64,000 bases of DNA, taken from the NCBI GenBank assembly GCA_945919795.1, contig CAMEJJ010000009.1:1-64000 (forward strand), written 5' to 3'. The translations under genes and the position numbers were made by a program. Origin of the DNA: an uncultured Lachnospiraceae bacterium. GTDB taxonomy: Bacteria > Bacillota > Clostridia > Lachnospirales > Lachnospiraceae. This document shows positions 18,711 through 26,506 of this stretch, one piece after another (position 1 is the first letter of the stretch; every line of letters begins with the position of its first letter). The notes under the pieces are model-generated. The model was not told the DNA's origin. It worked only from the letters and a program-made list of their open reading frames with translations, and did no database searches.

Positions 18711-19519
18711 CCCTTCGCACACCCCTTGCGCAATTCTTCTAACATTGCTTTTTTATCCGGACTCCGCATCAAAGTCTCTCCGATGAGCACACCGTTTACA
18801 CCGGCATCATATAACACCTTGATATCTTCCGCTGTCTGAATACCGCTTTCTGCAATAAACAAAACATCAGTAGGAACGAGCTTACGAAGTCTTTCACTAT
18901 TATGCACGTCCACCGTAAAATCCTTTAAATTTCGGTTATTAACACCGATGATTCTGGCTCCGGCACGAACAGCCATAGCAATTTCATCTTCATCATGTGT
19001 CTCGACTAAAGCCGATAATCCAAGTGTATCACAAATGCCAATGTATTCTCTGATAGCATTCTCGTCTAACAAAGAACAAATCAGTAAAATCATGGATGCG
19101 CCCAAAACCTTTGCCTGATAAATCTGATAGGCATCCACGGTAAAATCTTTCCTTAGAACCGGTGTTGCAACATTCTGTACAATTTCCTGTAAATATCTGT
19201 CATCTCCTAAAAACCTGGTTGGTTCTGTTAAAACAGAAATGCAGGCAGCTCCGGCAGTCTCATACTCTTTTGCAATTTCCACATAGGGAAAATTGGGAGC
19301 AATCAGTCCTTTGGAAGGGGATGCTTTTTTTACTTCACAGATAAAAGATATGCCATCTTTCTTTAATGCCTGTTCAACCGGGAAGCCTGTTTTATAATCC
19401 GTATTGCATTCCATGGACAATGCTTTTTTTACCATATCTTCCATGGAAATCTTTTTCTTATCCTCTGCCACACGTTCTCGCGCCGCATCGGCTAAAATCA
19501 TTAAAATATTATCTGCCAT
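18707..19519 (-). CDS. trpC: indole-3-glycerol phosphate synthase
   Basis: 270 residues, TIM barrel. Hallmarks: FICEVKKASPSKG near 57 with the catalytic lysine, VLRKDF near 120, GVNNRNLKDF near 190, and FIAESGI near 220. It decarboxylates and closes CdRP to indole-3-glycerol phosphate. It overlaps trpF downstream. The 70 bp upstream, between trpG and trpC, is where trpD usually sits in clostridial trp operons, but no coding sequence is there. Confidence 0.96.
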   Translation of the reverse strand: MADNILMILADAARERVAEDKKKISMEDMVKKALSMECNTDYKTGFPVEQALKKDGISFICEVKKASPSKGLIAPNFPYVEIAKEYETAGAACISVLTEPTRFLGDDRYLQEIVQNVATPVLRKDFTVDAYQIYQAKVLGASMILLICSLLDENAIREYIGICDTLGLSALVETHDEDEIAMAVRAGARIIGVNNRNLKDFTVDVHNSERLRKLVPTDVLFIAESGIQTAEDIKVLYDAGVNGVLIGETLMRSPDKKAMLEELRKGCAKG

Positions 19520-19589
19520 AATTTTGACCTTTTCTATTTTATATCTATTGCATTTTCATTTTTATTAGTCTTAATGCATTTTCACTTTT
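19520..19589 (-). other. 70-bp gap where trpD is missing, with short direct repeats
   Basis: The usual order is E-G-D-C-F-B-A. Here only 70 AT-rich bases separate trpG from trpC. The 10-mer TGCATTTTCA occurs directly repeated at 19549-19558 and 19575-19584. Slippage or recombination between short repeats could have removed the gene; this cause is inference. Confidence 0.5.
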
Positions 19590-20159
19590 CTATAATTGCA
19601 AGAAATTCCGCATCAAGGTTTCGCCATCCGGTGTCAGAACACTTTCCGGATGAAACTGCATTCCGTATATCTCATAATCTTTATGACGGACTGCCATAAT
19701 TTCACCATCATCCGTTGTGCCGATGACCTTTAAGCAATCCGGCATCGTTTCCGGATCTGCCGCCAAAGAATGATATCTGGCGATCGGAATACGGTCATTT
19801 ATTCCTGCAAAAAGGGTTTCTTTTTTGTCAATTGTCATCATGCTCTGTTTTCCATGCATTAATTCTTTTGCATAGGTAATGGTGGCTCCATATACTTCAC
19901 AGATTCCCTGATGGCCTAAACAGACCCCTAAAATCTTTGCTTTCCCCTGCATTCTTTTTACGACTTCTTCACAGATACCGGCATCAGACGGTCTTCCCGG
20001 TCCCGGCGAAAGAATAATGTAAGCCGGTGCTAACGCTTCCACTTCATCGACAGACAATTCGTCATTTCGGATAACTTTTATTTCATCCTTTGCAATGCTG
20101 CCGATTAACTGAACCAGATTATAAGAAAAACTGTCATAATTATCAATCAGTAAAATCAT
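19590..20159 (-). CDS. trpG: anthranilate synthase glutaminase subunit
   Basis: 189 residues, class I glutamine amidotransferase. Oxyanion motif LSPGPGRPSDAG near 52, nucleophile Cys in ILGVCLGHQGI near 80, and catalytic His/Glu in MQFHPESVLTP near 170. It supplies ammonia to TrpE. Single-domain, not fused to TrpD, so it does not make up for the missing phosphoribosyltransferase. The start overlaps the trpE stop (TGATG). Confidence 0.96.
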   Translation of the reverse strand: MILLIDNYDSFSYNLVQLIGSIAKDEIKVIRNDELSVDEVEALAPAYIILSPGPGRPSDAGICEEVVKRMQGKAKILGVCLGHQGICEVYGATITYAKELMHGKQSMMTIDKKETLFAGINDRIPIARYHSLAADPETMPDCLKVIGTTDDGEIMAVRHKDYEIYGMQFHPESVLTPDGETLMRNFLQL

Positions 20160-21616
20160 CAGCCATTCACCTCACTTGCTCTCTTCACAGCCTCGATGAC
20201 TGCTCCTGCTTTATTTGCGCATTCCATATACTCATTTTCAGGCACACTATCCGCTACAATACCGGCACCTGCCTGAATATAAACCTTATCGCCTTTTTTC
20301 ACCGCTGTACGAATGGCAATACAAACATCCAGATTTCCGGAAAAATCTAAGTATCCGATAGCGCCGCCATATACCCCACGGCTGTCTTTTTCCAGTTCAT
20401 CAATAATCTCACACGCCCGGAATTTGGGTGCTCCGGATAAGGTTCCTGCCGGCAGCATGGTCGCTATCGTATCGCAGCCATCCTTGTCTTTTTTGATCTG
20501 ACCACATACCACGGAAGCAATGTGCATAACCTTGGAAAAACGGTGTATCTGCATATACTCCTCAACCGTCACGCTTCCATATCTGGAAATCCTTCCAAGA
20601 TCATTTCGTGCCAGATCAACCAGCATATTATGTTCTGCACGTTCTTTTTCATCTGCTAAAAGTTCAACTTCCAATGCCTCATCTTCTGCTTTGCTTGCAC
20701 CTCTATGTCTGGTTCCCGCAACCGGAAATGTCGTAAGCTTTCCTTCTTCCAGTTTGACCATGGTCTCCGGAGACGTACCTGCTATCTGCAAATCATCACA
20801 CTGAATAAAATACATATAGGGTGACGGATTGGTCGTTCGAAGTACGCGGTAAGTATTTAACAGACTGCTGTGATATTCTGCTTCAAACCTTCTGGAAATA
20901 ACTCCCTGAAAAATATCTCCCTCTCGAATATAGTGTTTGGTTTTTTCCACCATTTCACAGTATTCTTCTTTGGAAGTGTTGCAGATAAAATCAACTTCCT
21001 TTTGTGCAATTTCGGGTGTTAAAGGTGTATTATCATAAATCAAATTGATGATCTTATCGATTTCAAGAGTTGCCGCATTATATCCCTGCTCTCCCTTGTC
21101 ACTGTAATAATTGACAATCACAACAATTTTTTGTTTTAAATGATCATAAGCAATTACTTTATCAAAAAGCATCAGATTATAATCATCAAATTCGCTGTTC
21201 TTCAATCTAAGTTTTGGTTCTGCATATCCAATCATTTCATAAGAAAAATGTCCGACAAAACCACCGGTAAAAGACGGCATTCCTTCAATCTTTGGTGTTT
21301 TATATTTCTTTAATTGTTCCCTTAAAGCTTCCATGGGTTCGCGTTGCATTTTCTGCTCAATTGCTCCGCTTTTTAGTGTAACAACACCGGATTTTGCGGA
21401 AATCTGCAATAACGGATTGACGCCTAAAAAAGAAAATCTGCCCCATTTGTTTCCGCCTTCCACACTTTCAAGTAGGAAAAACTTACTGTCAATTTGAGCA
21501 AGCTTTCTCAATAGCGTAATCGGCGTTACAACATCCGCATAAATTTCACGGCAAACCGGAATGATATTATAATCTTTTTCATATTGTTTGGTCGTTTCAT
21601 AATCCGGAAAATACAT
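20159..21616 (-). CDS. trpE: anthranilate synthase component I
   Basis: 485 residues from the ATG at 21616, preceded by AAAGGAGAG. Features: N-terminal tryptophan-binding region with LLESVEGGNKWGRFSFLG near 45, chorismate-binding domain with IAGTSPETMVKLEEGK, the catalytic region AGTRHRGASKAEDE, and GGAIGYLDFSGNLD near the C-terminus. It converts chorismate and ammonia to anthranilate. First gene of the trp operon, under T-box control; the LLES motif suggests feedback inhibition by tryptophan as well. Confidence 0.96.
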   Translation of the reverse strand: MYFPDYETTKQYEKDYNIIPVCREIYADVVTPITLLRKLAQIDSKFFLLESVEGGNKWGRFSFLGVNPLLQISAKSGVVTLKSGAIEQKMQREPMEALREQLKKYKTPKIEGMPSFTGGFVGHFSYEMIGYAEPKLRLKNSEFDDYNLMLFDKVIAYDHLKQKIVVIVNYYSDKGEQGYNAATLEIDKIINLIYDNTPLTPEIAQKEVDFICNTSKEEYCEMVEKTKHYIREGDIFQGVISRRFEAEYHSSLLNTYRVLRTTNPSPYMYFIQCDDLQIAGTSPETMVKLEEGKLTTFPVAGTRHRGASKAEDEALEVELLADEKERAEHNMLVDLARNDLGRISRYGSVTVEEYMQIHRFSKVMHIASVVCGQIKKDKDGCDTIATMLPAGTLSGAPKFRACEIIDELEKDSRGVYGGAIGYLDFSGNLDVCIAIRTAVKKGDKVYIQAGAGIVADSVPENEYMECANKAGAVIEAVKRASEVNG

Positions 21617-21669
21617 ATTACACTCTCCTTTCAAATATTGGGATAATTGATTTACATATATGATTTAAC

Positions 21670-21955
21670 AAAAAAAAGCTTCTGCCCCTAAACAGGGACA
21701 AAAGCTATAAAAACCTCTGCGGTACCACCCATATTGATAATACTATCCTCTCGTTCTGCATACACACTATATGCACCCTCCTGATAACGGGTAGGGAACC
21801 CGTTGACGTCTACTCTGAAAACATGATTACTTTCATTTCAAGTCACCCTCGCAAGTCCATTCAACCATTTCCTTCATGCTGCATTCCACCAGCCGCAGCT
21901 CTCTGTGATGTGTTCCATGATTTACTTCTCTCGCTCATCGGTTTATTACTTTGTC
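21670..21955 (-). promoter_or_regulatory. tryptophan T-box leader with terminator
   Basis: The minus strand carries the conserved T-box sequence GGGTGGTACCGC (21727-21716), which pairs with the uncharged tRNA end, followed by the terminator hairpin AGCTTTTGTCCCTG...AGGGGCAGAAGCT with a T-run to 21670. Stem I includes the distal loop motif GGTGGAATGCAGC, and the specifier codon reads UGG (21859-21857) in the context GAAUGGAC, so the sensed tRNA is tRNA-Trp. Low charged tRNA-Trp would let transcription continue into trpE. Confidence 0.92.
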
Positions 21956-21971
21956 GTGTTAAATTATTGAA

Positions 21972-22000
21972 ATAATAATACAATTCAGAGAAATTGTCAA
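21972..22000 (-). promoter_or_regulatory. trp operon promoter
   Basis: TTGACA (22000-21995) and TATTAT (21977-21972) with a 17-bp spacer on the minus strand, just upstream of the T-box. The start would be near 21965. Confidence 0.8.
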
Positions 22001-22038
22001 GAATAATATCTATACTCTGGATAAACTGAAATTCATTC

Positions 22039-22623
22039 CTAATTCCAAATTGAAAAGGGACTATTTATAATATATTCTTCTGTCTGCCCCATCACGCGTT
22101 TCATATATTCCAAGTCAATGTCTGTTTTTCCCGTTTCCAGAGAATGATTGGCACCGTCAAAAACTTCACATCGGATATACCTCTGGCGACATAATTCCAA
22201 TATGCTGTGATTCTCCTCTCCTACCCATGGATCATTGGAACCGGTAAAAACAACAGCATCGGCAAAATCAAATTGGAATGTCTGTACCAACGGCGTATAA
22301 AGCACCAATCGAATTCTATCTTTAAACACACTCTGGTCAGCCAAAGTGGCCGCCACAATCGTACCAACACTTTTTGCAACAAATAAAATTTCATCATACA
22401 TATTCCAGTTTACCGTTGCTAACGCATCAATGGAATAAGATAATGCAAGCTCATATGACTGTACCATCTTATCCGGATTTCCTTTTACATTTTCCGGAAA
22501 CCCCTGATACGGAAGAAGAATAATCTCATATCCATAAGTTACCGCTAACTTCCTGCTATAATACATAAGCGGCTTATCAACCGTATATCCGATCCCCGGG
22601 AAAAAAACTGCCAATTTTGCCAT
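22039..22623 (-). CDS. small alpha/beta hydrolase-like protein
   Basis: 194 residues from the ATG at 22623, which has AGAGGA nine bases upstream; a longer start at 22653 has none. The start AKLAVFFPGIGYTVD is the first strand and oxyanion region. The likely nucleophile is the serine in FVAKSVGTIVA near 84, with the acid in FTGSNDPW and the histidine in GANHSLE. The length is short for the superfamily, without a cap domain. Substrate unknown. It stands alone on the minus strand downstream of a terminator-like hairpin. Confidence 0.8.
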   Translation of the reverse strand: MAKLAVFFPGIGYTVDKPLMYYSRKLAVTYGYEIILLPYQGFPENVKGNPDKMVQSYELALSYSIDALATVNWNMYDEILFVAKSVGTIVAATLADQSVFKDRIRLVLYTPLVQTFQFDFADAVVFTGSNDPWVGEENHSILELCRQRYIRCEVFDGANHSLETGKTDIDLEYMKRVMGQTEEYIINSPFSIWN

Positions 22624-22680
22624 ACTTTCATATCCTCTTTTCTTCTGATTCATAATGCTGATTGAAACAATTCCTACTCA

Positions 22681-22717
22681 AAAAAACGGAGACTATATAT
22701 ACCTGTATAAGCCTCCG
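22681..22717 (-). terminator. minus-strand terminator after the second small toxin message
   Basis: CGGAG and CTCCG enclose a 26-base AT-rich loop that can pair further, followed on the minus strand by seven T residues. It would end the toxin transcript coming from about 23085. Confidence 0.65.
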
Positions 22718-22724
22718 TCCCGAC

Positions 22725-22753
22725 ATTGACTTTTTACCATCAATGCAGTATAA
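22725..22753 (+). promoter_or_regulatory. promoter of a small plus-strand RNA
   Basis: TTGACT at 22725 and perfect TATAAT at 22748 with a 17-bp spacer. No protein start follows; the transcript would run to the hairpin at 22828-22866. Confidence 0.8.
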
Positions 22754-22759
22754 TCAAGC

Positions 22760-22866
22760 CAGAAATCATGAGGACATTAGACCGTCTGTGGTTTCAGAGA
22801 CTTTGCAACTGTATTAATAAGTAACACAGGCTGTCACCTACGCCAATAGGAGACAGCCCTTTTTCG
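22760..22866 (+). ncRNA. candidate antisense RNA of the second type I locus
   Basis: The predicted transcript of about 105 bases starts after a consensus promoter and ends at a hairpin (GGCTGTC ... GACAGCC) followed by five T residues. It is antisense to the 3' part of the message of the 32-aa peptide encoded at 22927-23025. Its GACAGCC segment can pair with GGCUGUC in the 5' leader of that message (plus-strand positions near 23047-23053). Confidence 0.6.
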
Positions 22867-22926
22867 TTTTATCTAAGTAATCGCCAAGGCGATGCCCTTA
22901 TGCACCCCGAAATCATCCTGTGACCA

Positions 22927-23025
22927 TCACTTTCCTAATGTCAAAATGACTAAAACAATAGTAAGCAATACTAAGATTGCAGTCAAAACAACCAGAGCTA
23001 TGGTAAGAACTTCCATTAAACTCAT
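22927..23025 (-). CDS. 32-aa very hydrophobic peptide, candidate type I toxin
   Basis: ATG at 23025 preceded by AGAGGA at good spacing, then 32 codons. The peptide is almost one membrane helix (EVLTIALVVLTAILVLLT...) with a single C-terminal lysine. Its length is identical to the candidate toxin at 9920-10018, and it too faces a convergent small RNA. A likely promoter is TTGCGC/TAGTAT with a 17-bp spacer about 60-90 bp upstream. Type I toxin of the holin-like or Fst-like kind is the best reading; an uncharacterised membrane microprotein is the alternative. Confidence 0.6.
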   Translation of the reverse strand: MSLMEVLTIALVVLTAILVLLTIVLVILTLGK

Positions 23026-23154
23026 TACAATCCTCTTTCTGCTCCGACAGCCACCGAACTATCCCCTTTATGACTCCGACTGATTAGTCATGTAAATATA
23101 TACTATCACAAAAGTTCGCTTCGCGCAATGCGTGGTTTTTTGCGCCTCATATGT

Positions 23155-23688
23155 TCAATTTTTCAATCTAAACCGCACAATATCCTCATGCGGATTGACT
23201 CTTGCCAATCCGATTTCTGTAATCTCTGCGACCATCGGTACAAATCCATCCTGCAAAACACGGACGGCATCTAACATCTGCTCTTTTGTCAATGTTTTCC
23301 CCAATGTTATATGTGGTATCCATGACATCGGCTTATAATATTTGCTGATCTTTGTTTCGTCAATTTGATTGAAGGTACAATAAACCTCAGTTGCCAAATC
23401 CTGCAAATATTGATTAAATACAGGCATGGCATATATCACATACGGCATCATCATTCCTACCGATGCAATTTCAATATTTCCCCTACACAATTCATCTTGT
23501 AATTCATAAAAATGCGATATCAAAATATCTTCACTTCTGGCCTCTATTTGGGAAATGGTCATATGTGGCGGCACCTGATGACTGATCATAAACTGATTCC
23601 CGGATTTTTCCGCAATTTGTTTTATATATCGGTTTAAGATTTTGTTTGACTGATTGTCAAAATATGCTGATATTAAATACATAAGCAC
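23155..23688 (-). CDS. 2'-5' RNA ligase family (2H phosphoesterase)
   Basis: 177 residues with the two HxT/S motifs that define 2H phosphoesterases: PPHMTIS near 43 and IPHITLGKTL near 133. Related enzymes open or seal 2'-5' or cyclic phosphodiester bonds in RNA or nucleotides; the substrate is not predictable here. It follows recQ by 43 bp on the same strand and is probably in the xre-recQ transcript. Confidence 0.88.
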   Translation of the reverse strand: MLMYLISAYFDNQSNKILNRYIKQIAEKSGNQFMISHQVPPHMTISQIEARSEDILISHFYELQDELCRGNIEIASVGMMMPYVIYAMPVFNQYLQDLATEVYCTFNQIDETKISKYYKPMSWIPHITLGKTLTKEQMLDAVRVLQDGFVPMVAEITEIGLARVNPHEDIVRFRLKN

Positions 23689-23731
23689 TTACCTTTTGTC
23701 CAAGCTTTCATTTAATAACAAATAAACTATG

Positions 23732-25975
23732 CTATCTCTTCACATATTTTTCAACTACTATTTTTTGCACACTTTCCGGATACAAAAGCACAAAATATTT
23801 ATTCCCATTTTGACTAATTCTTTCACACTCCTGTATTCCATACTTAATTCCCAATTCAGTTGGTCGTTTTCTACTAATACCATTTAAAACTTCTTCAACC
23901 ACAAGGCCTTCCTCTACCAACATTGCAAAAATTTTAGCACCGGAAATTTTCTTTACATTCCGTTCTGCAATAAGTCGATTTAATTTATCTTTAATATCTG
24001 TCAAAAAACATATATCCTGATATTCAAATTTTTCAGCTTCTTCCTTTGTTAGATTGAATTCTTCTTTTTTTCTTCTCGATACATTATTCTGTTCCTCTTT
24101 ATCTTGCTCAGCATCAAGTTGCATGCTTAATACCACATTATTATTAGAATTTACATACTGTTCAATTTCGTCTAAGAACCTCTGTCCATATTTATCAAAT
24201 TTATTTACTCCGACGCCATTCACATTCATCATCTCGACTCGATTTGAAGGTGTTTTAACACACATATCAATTAATGTTTTATCACTAAAAATAATATATG
24301 GCGGCATAGCTTCTTCTCTCGCAATAGTTAAACGCAGTTGCCTAAGGCGTTCGAAGAGTTCAAACCCTGCTTTTGTAAGTTTATCTGTTTTTCTTTGTTT
24401 TCTTATTTTTCTGTCAATCGGTTCTTTTTCTTGATATGTACGAAGCACGACCTTTTTTGAACCATCTTTTAATGCAGAAATATCACCTATTTTCAATACA
24501 CTATACTTTTCTTGTGTTTGATACAAATAGCCATCTGAAATCATCTGATGAATCAAAGAATCTATTTCCATTTCACTCATATCTTGAAGTTTTCCATAAG
24601 ATTTGTATTCCGTTGTATGTAATTCCTTCAATCTGGCTCTATTTGCTCCATGCAATGTACCTGTAACATTTTTAATTCCATATCTGCCTTTTGTCTCAAC
24701 AACACAATTTATGATCCATTTTGCATGTTCGGTATGATCAATTTCCAGATATTCACGGTGACAATTTCCACAATTATCACAGGGTTTAGTGGTGGGCTCA
24801 CCAAAATAATTCAATATATAATTTCGCAAACATTCTGTAGTTCTACAATAGTTCTCCATGATCTGCAGCCTTTTAAGATCTCGCTGCTTAATTAGATCTT
24901 TATCACTTGCTTCCATCTCAACCACAGTTTTACTTTCCAATAAAAGCTTATTAATCATGACATCCTGCATCGAAAATAATAAAATGCACTGTGCATTCTC
25001 TCCGTCACGACCGGCTCTTCCAGCCTCTTGGTAATAACTTTCCATACTTTGTGGCATATTATAATGAATCACATACCTAACATTTGACTTATCAATTCCC
25101 ATCCCAAATGCATTTGTAGCGATAATTACAGAAACACGATCATATATAAAATTCTCTTGATTCGTGTTTCTATCTTCTGTACTCATTCCTGCGTGGTATT
25201 TTGCCACCGCATATCCTTTCTGATCAAGCAGACCATATAACTCATCAACATTTTTTCTTGTTGCACAATAAATTATTCCGCTTTCATTCCTGTGTTTTTC
25301 CAGATAATCAATTACAAATTCGGTTTTATGTCTTGTATTTTCCACTTGATAATATAAATTTTCTCGATCAAATCCTTTTACAAATACATCCGGATGCTGC
25401 AACTTTAAGACACACTGTATATCATCTTTCACTTCAGATGTAGCGGTCGCTGTAAAAGCACTGACAACAGGTCTATATGGTAATTCCTCTATAAAATCTA
25501 CAATCTTTAGATAACTGGGTCTAAAATCCTGTCCCCACTGCGAAATACAATGAGCTTCATCAACTGTAACCATAGAAATTTTTGTATTTCTCGCAAAATC
25601 CAGAAAATCCCAGCTCCCAAGCCTTTCTGGTGCAACATATATAATTTTATATTGTCCCTTTACGGCCAGGGAAAGCGCTTTCTTTATCTGTCCTTCTGAT
25701 AATGTTGAATTTATATAAGCAGCATGTATTCCGGCATCATTTAATGCTCTGACCTGATCTTGCATCAAAGAAATAAGAGGCGAAACAACAATTGTAATAC
25801 CGGGCAACATCAATGCCGGTATCTGATAGCAAATTGACTTTCCAGCTCCGGTCGGCATAATTGCCAGTATATCTTTTTGAGTCAAAATAGAATTTATTAT
25901 TTCCTCCTGACCTTTCCGAAATGAATCATATCCAAAATATTGTTTCAAAATTTCATTTTGTGTCATAATCTGCAT
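23732..25975 (-). CDS. recQ: ATP-dependent DNA helicase RecQ
   Basis: 747 residues. SF2 helicase core with Walker A MPTGAGKSICYQIPA near 42, DEAH box VDEAHCISQWGQDFRPSY near 138, and motif VI AGRAGRDGENAQC near 325. A four-cysteine zinc site (CLRNYI ... CDNCGNC) and winged helix follow, then an HRDC-like domain, then about 150 extra C-terminal residues with a helical region. It unwinds 3'-5' in repair and recombination. It starts 24 bp after the XRE gene, unusual company for a housekeeping recQ, so it may be a regulated extra copy. Confidence 0.94.
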   Translation of the reverse strand: MQIMTQNEILKQYFGYDSFRKGQEEIINSILTQKDILAIMPTGAGKSICYQIPALMLPGITIVVSPLISLMQDQVRALNDAGIHAAYINSTLSEGQIKKALSLAVKGQYKIIYVAPERLGSWDFLDFARNTKISMVTVDEAHCISQWGQDFRPSYLKIVDFIEELPYRPVVSAFTATATSEVKDDIQCVLKLQHPDVFVKGFDRENLYYQVENTRHKTEFVIDYLEKHRNESGIIYCATRKNVDELYGLLDQKGYAVAKYHAGMSTEDRNTNQENFIYDRVSVIIATNAFGMGIDKSNVRYVIHYNMPQSMESYYQEAGRAGRDGENAQCILLFSMQDVMINKLLLESKTVVEMEASDKDLIKQRDLKRLQIMENYCRTTECLRNYILNYFGEPTTKPCDNCGNCHREYLEIDHTEHAKWIINCVVETKGRYGIKNVTGTLHGANRARLKELHTTEYKSYGKLQDMSEMEIDSLIHQMISDGYLYQTQEKYSVLKIGDISALKDGSKKVVLRTYQEKEPIDRKIRKQRKTDKLTKAGFELFERLRQLRLTIAREEAMPPYIIFSDKTLIDMCVKTPSNRVEMMNVNGVGVNKFDKYGQRFLDEIEQYVNSNNNVVLSMQLDAEQDKEEQNNVSRRKKEEFNLTKEEAEKFEYQDICFLTDIKDKLNRLIAERNVKKISGAKIFAMLVEEGLVVEEVLNGISRKRPTELGIKYGIQECERISQNGNKYFVLLYPESVQKIVVEKYVKR

Positions 25976-25999
25976 GTCCTTTCGTTATTATAATATTCT

Positions 26000-26215
26000 T
26001 TAACTTCGGTCTAAATAAAATAATTCTTCAAACTTACACTCAAAAGCCACACACAACAAGGCTGCCAAATAAGCTGTCGGACTAAATTGTCCGTTTTCAA
26101 TAGAACTGATGGTATTTCTGGAAGACCCGACCATATTTGCCAATTCTGTTTGTGACCAGCCTTTCTTTTGTCTAAACTCTTTTACCCTATTCTTTAACTC
26201 TAAATGCGATTTCAC
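26000..26215 (-). CDS. XRE-family helix-turn-helix regulator
   Basis: 71 residues, almost entirely one Cro/C1-type HTH: RQKKGWSQTELANMVGSS and then NTISSIENGQFSPT. Proteins of this size act as dimeric repressors. It is the first gene of a likely operon with recQ and the 2H phosphoesterase. Two 19-bp direct repeats overlap its promoter and are candidate sites for autoregulation. Confidence 0.9.
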   Translation of the reverse strand: MKSHLELKNRVKEFRQKKGWSQTELANMVGSSRNTISSIENGQFSPTAYLAALLCVAFECKFEELFYLDRS

Positions 26216-26277
26216 TCTATATCAACTCTCCTAAGTATGCCATAATTGTTATTACTGCCATAAGCAATGAAATTGTT

Positions 26278-26326
26278 TGCCAAGTTTTATTGTCAACATT
26301 ATAACTATGCCAAGTTTTATTGTCAA
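26278..26326 (-). promoter_or_regulatory. xre promoter inside duplicated 19-bp operator-like repeats
   Basis: The minus strand has TTGACA (26326-26321), a 17-bp spacer and TATAAT (26303-26298). The 19-mer covering the -35 and part of the spacer (plus strand TGCCAAGTTTTATTGTCAA at 26308-26326) is repeated exactly at 26278-26296, 30 bp downstream, covering the start site. Confidence 0.75.
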
Positions 26327-26506
26327 TATTTTTAACAGACATTTTTCCCTTTTGCTATTCTTACCTTTCTTTCAATCTTATCTTGTCATTTTTTAGCTTT
26401 TACGATATGATAAGTGCAGTCAATATACATAATGTTTTCTATATTATGCAGATTACTGTAATCATTCGGACTTCGGTCCATAATTAAAAGAAAAGAGGAT
26501 AAAAAA

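Noticed and set aside
26400-26500. ARG box before argG
   Set aside because: The CATAAT/ATTATG palindrome has the wrong spacing for a confident ArgR site.
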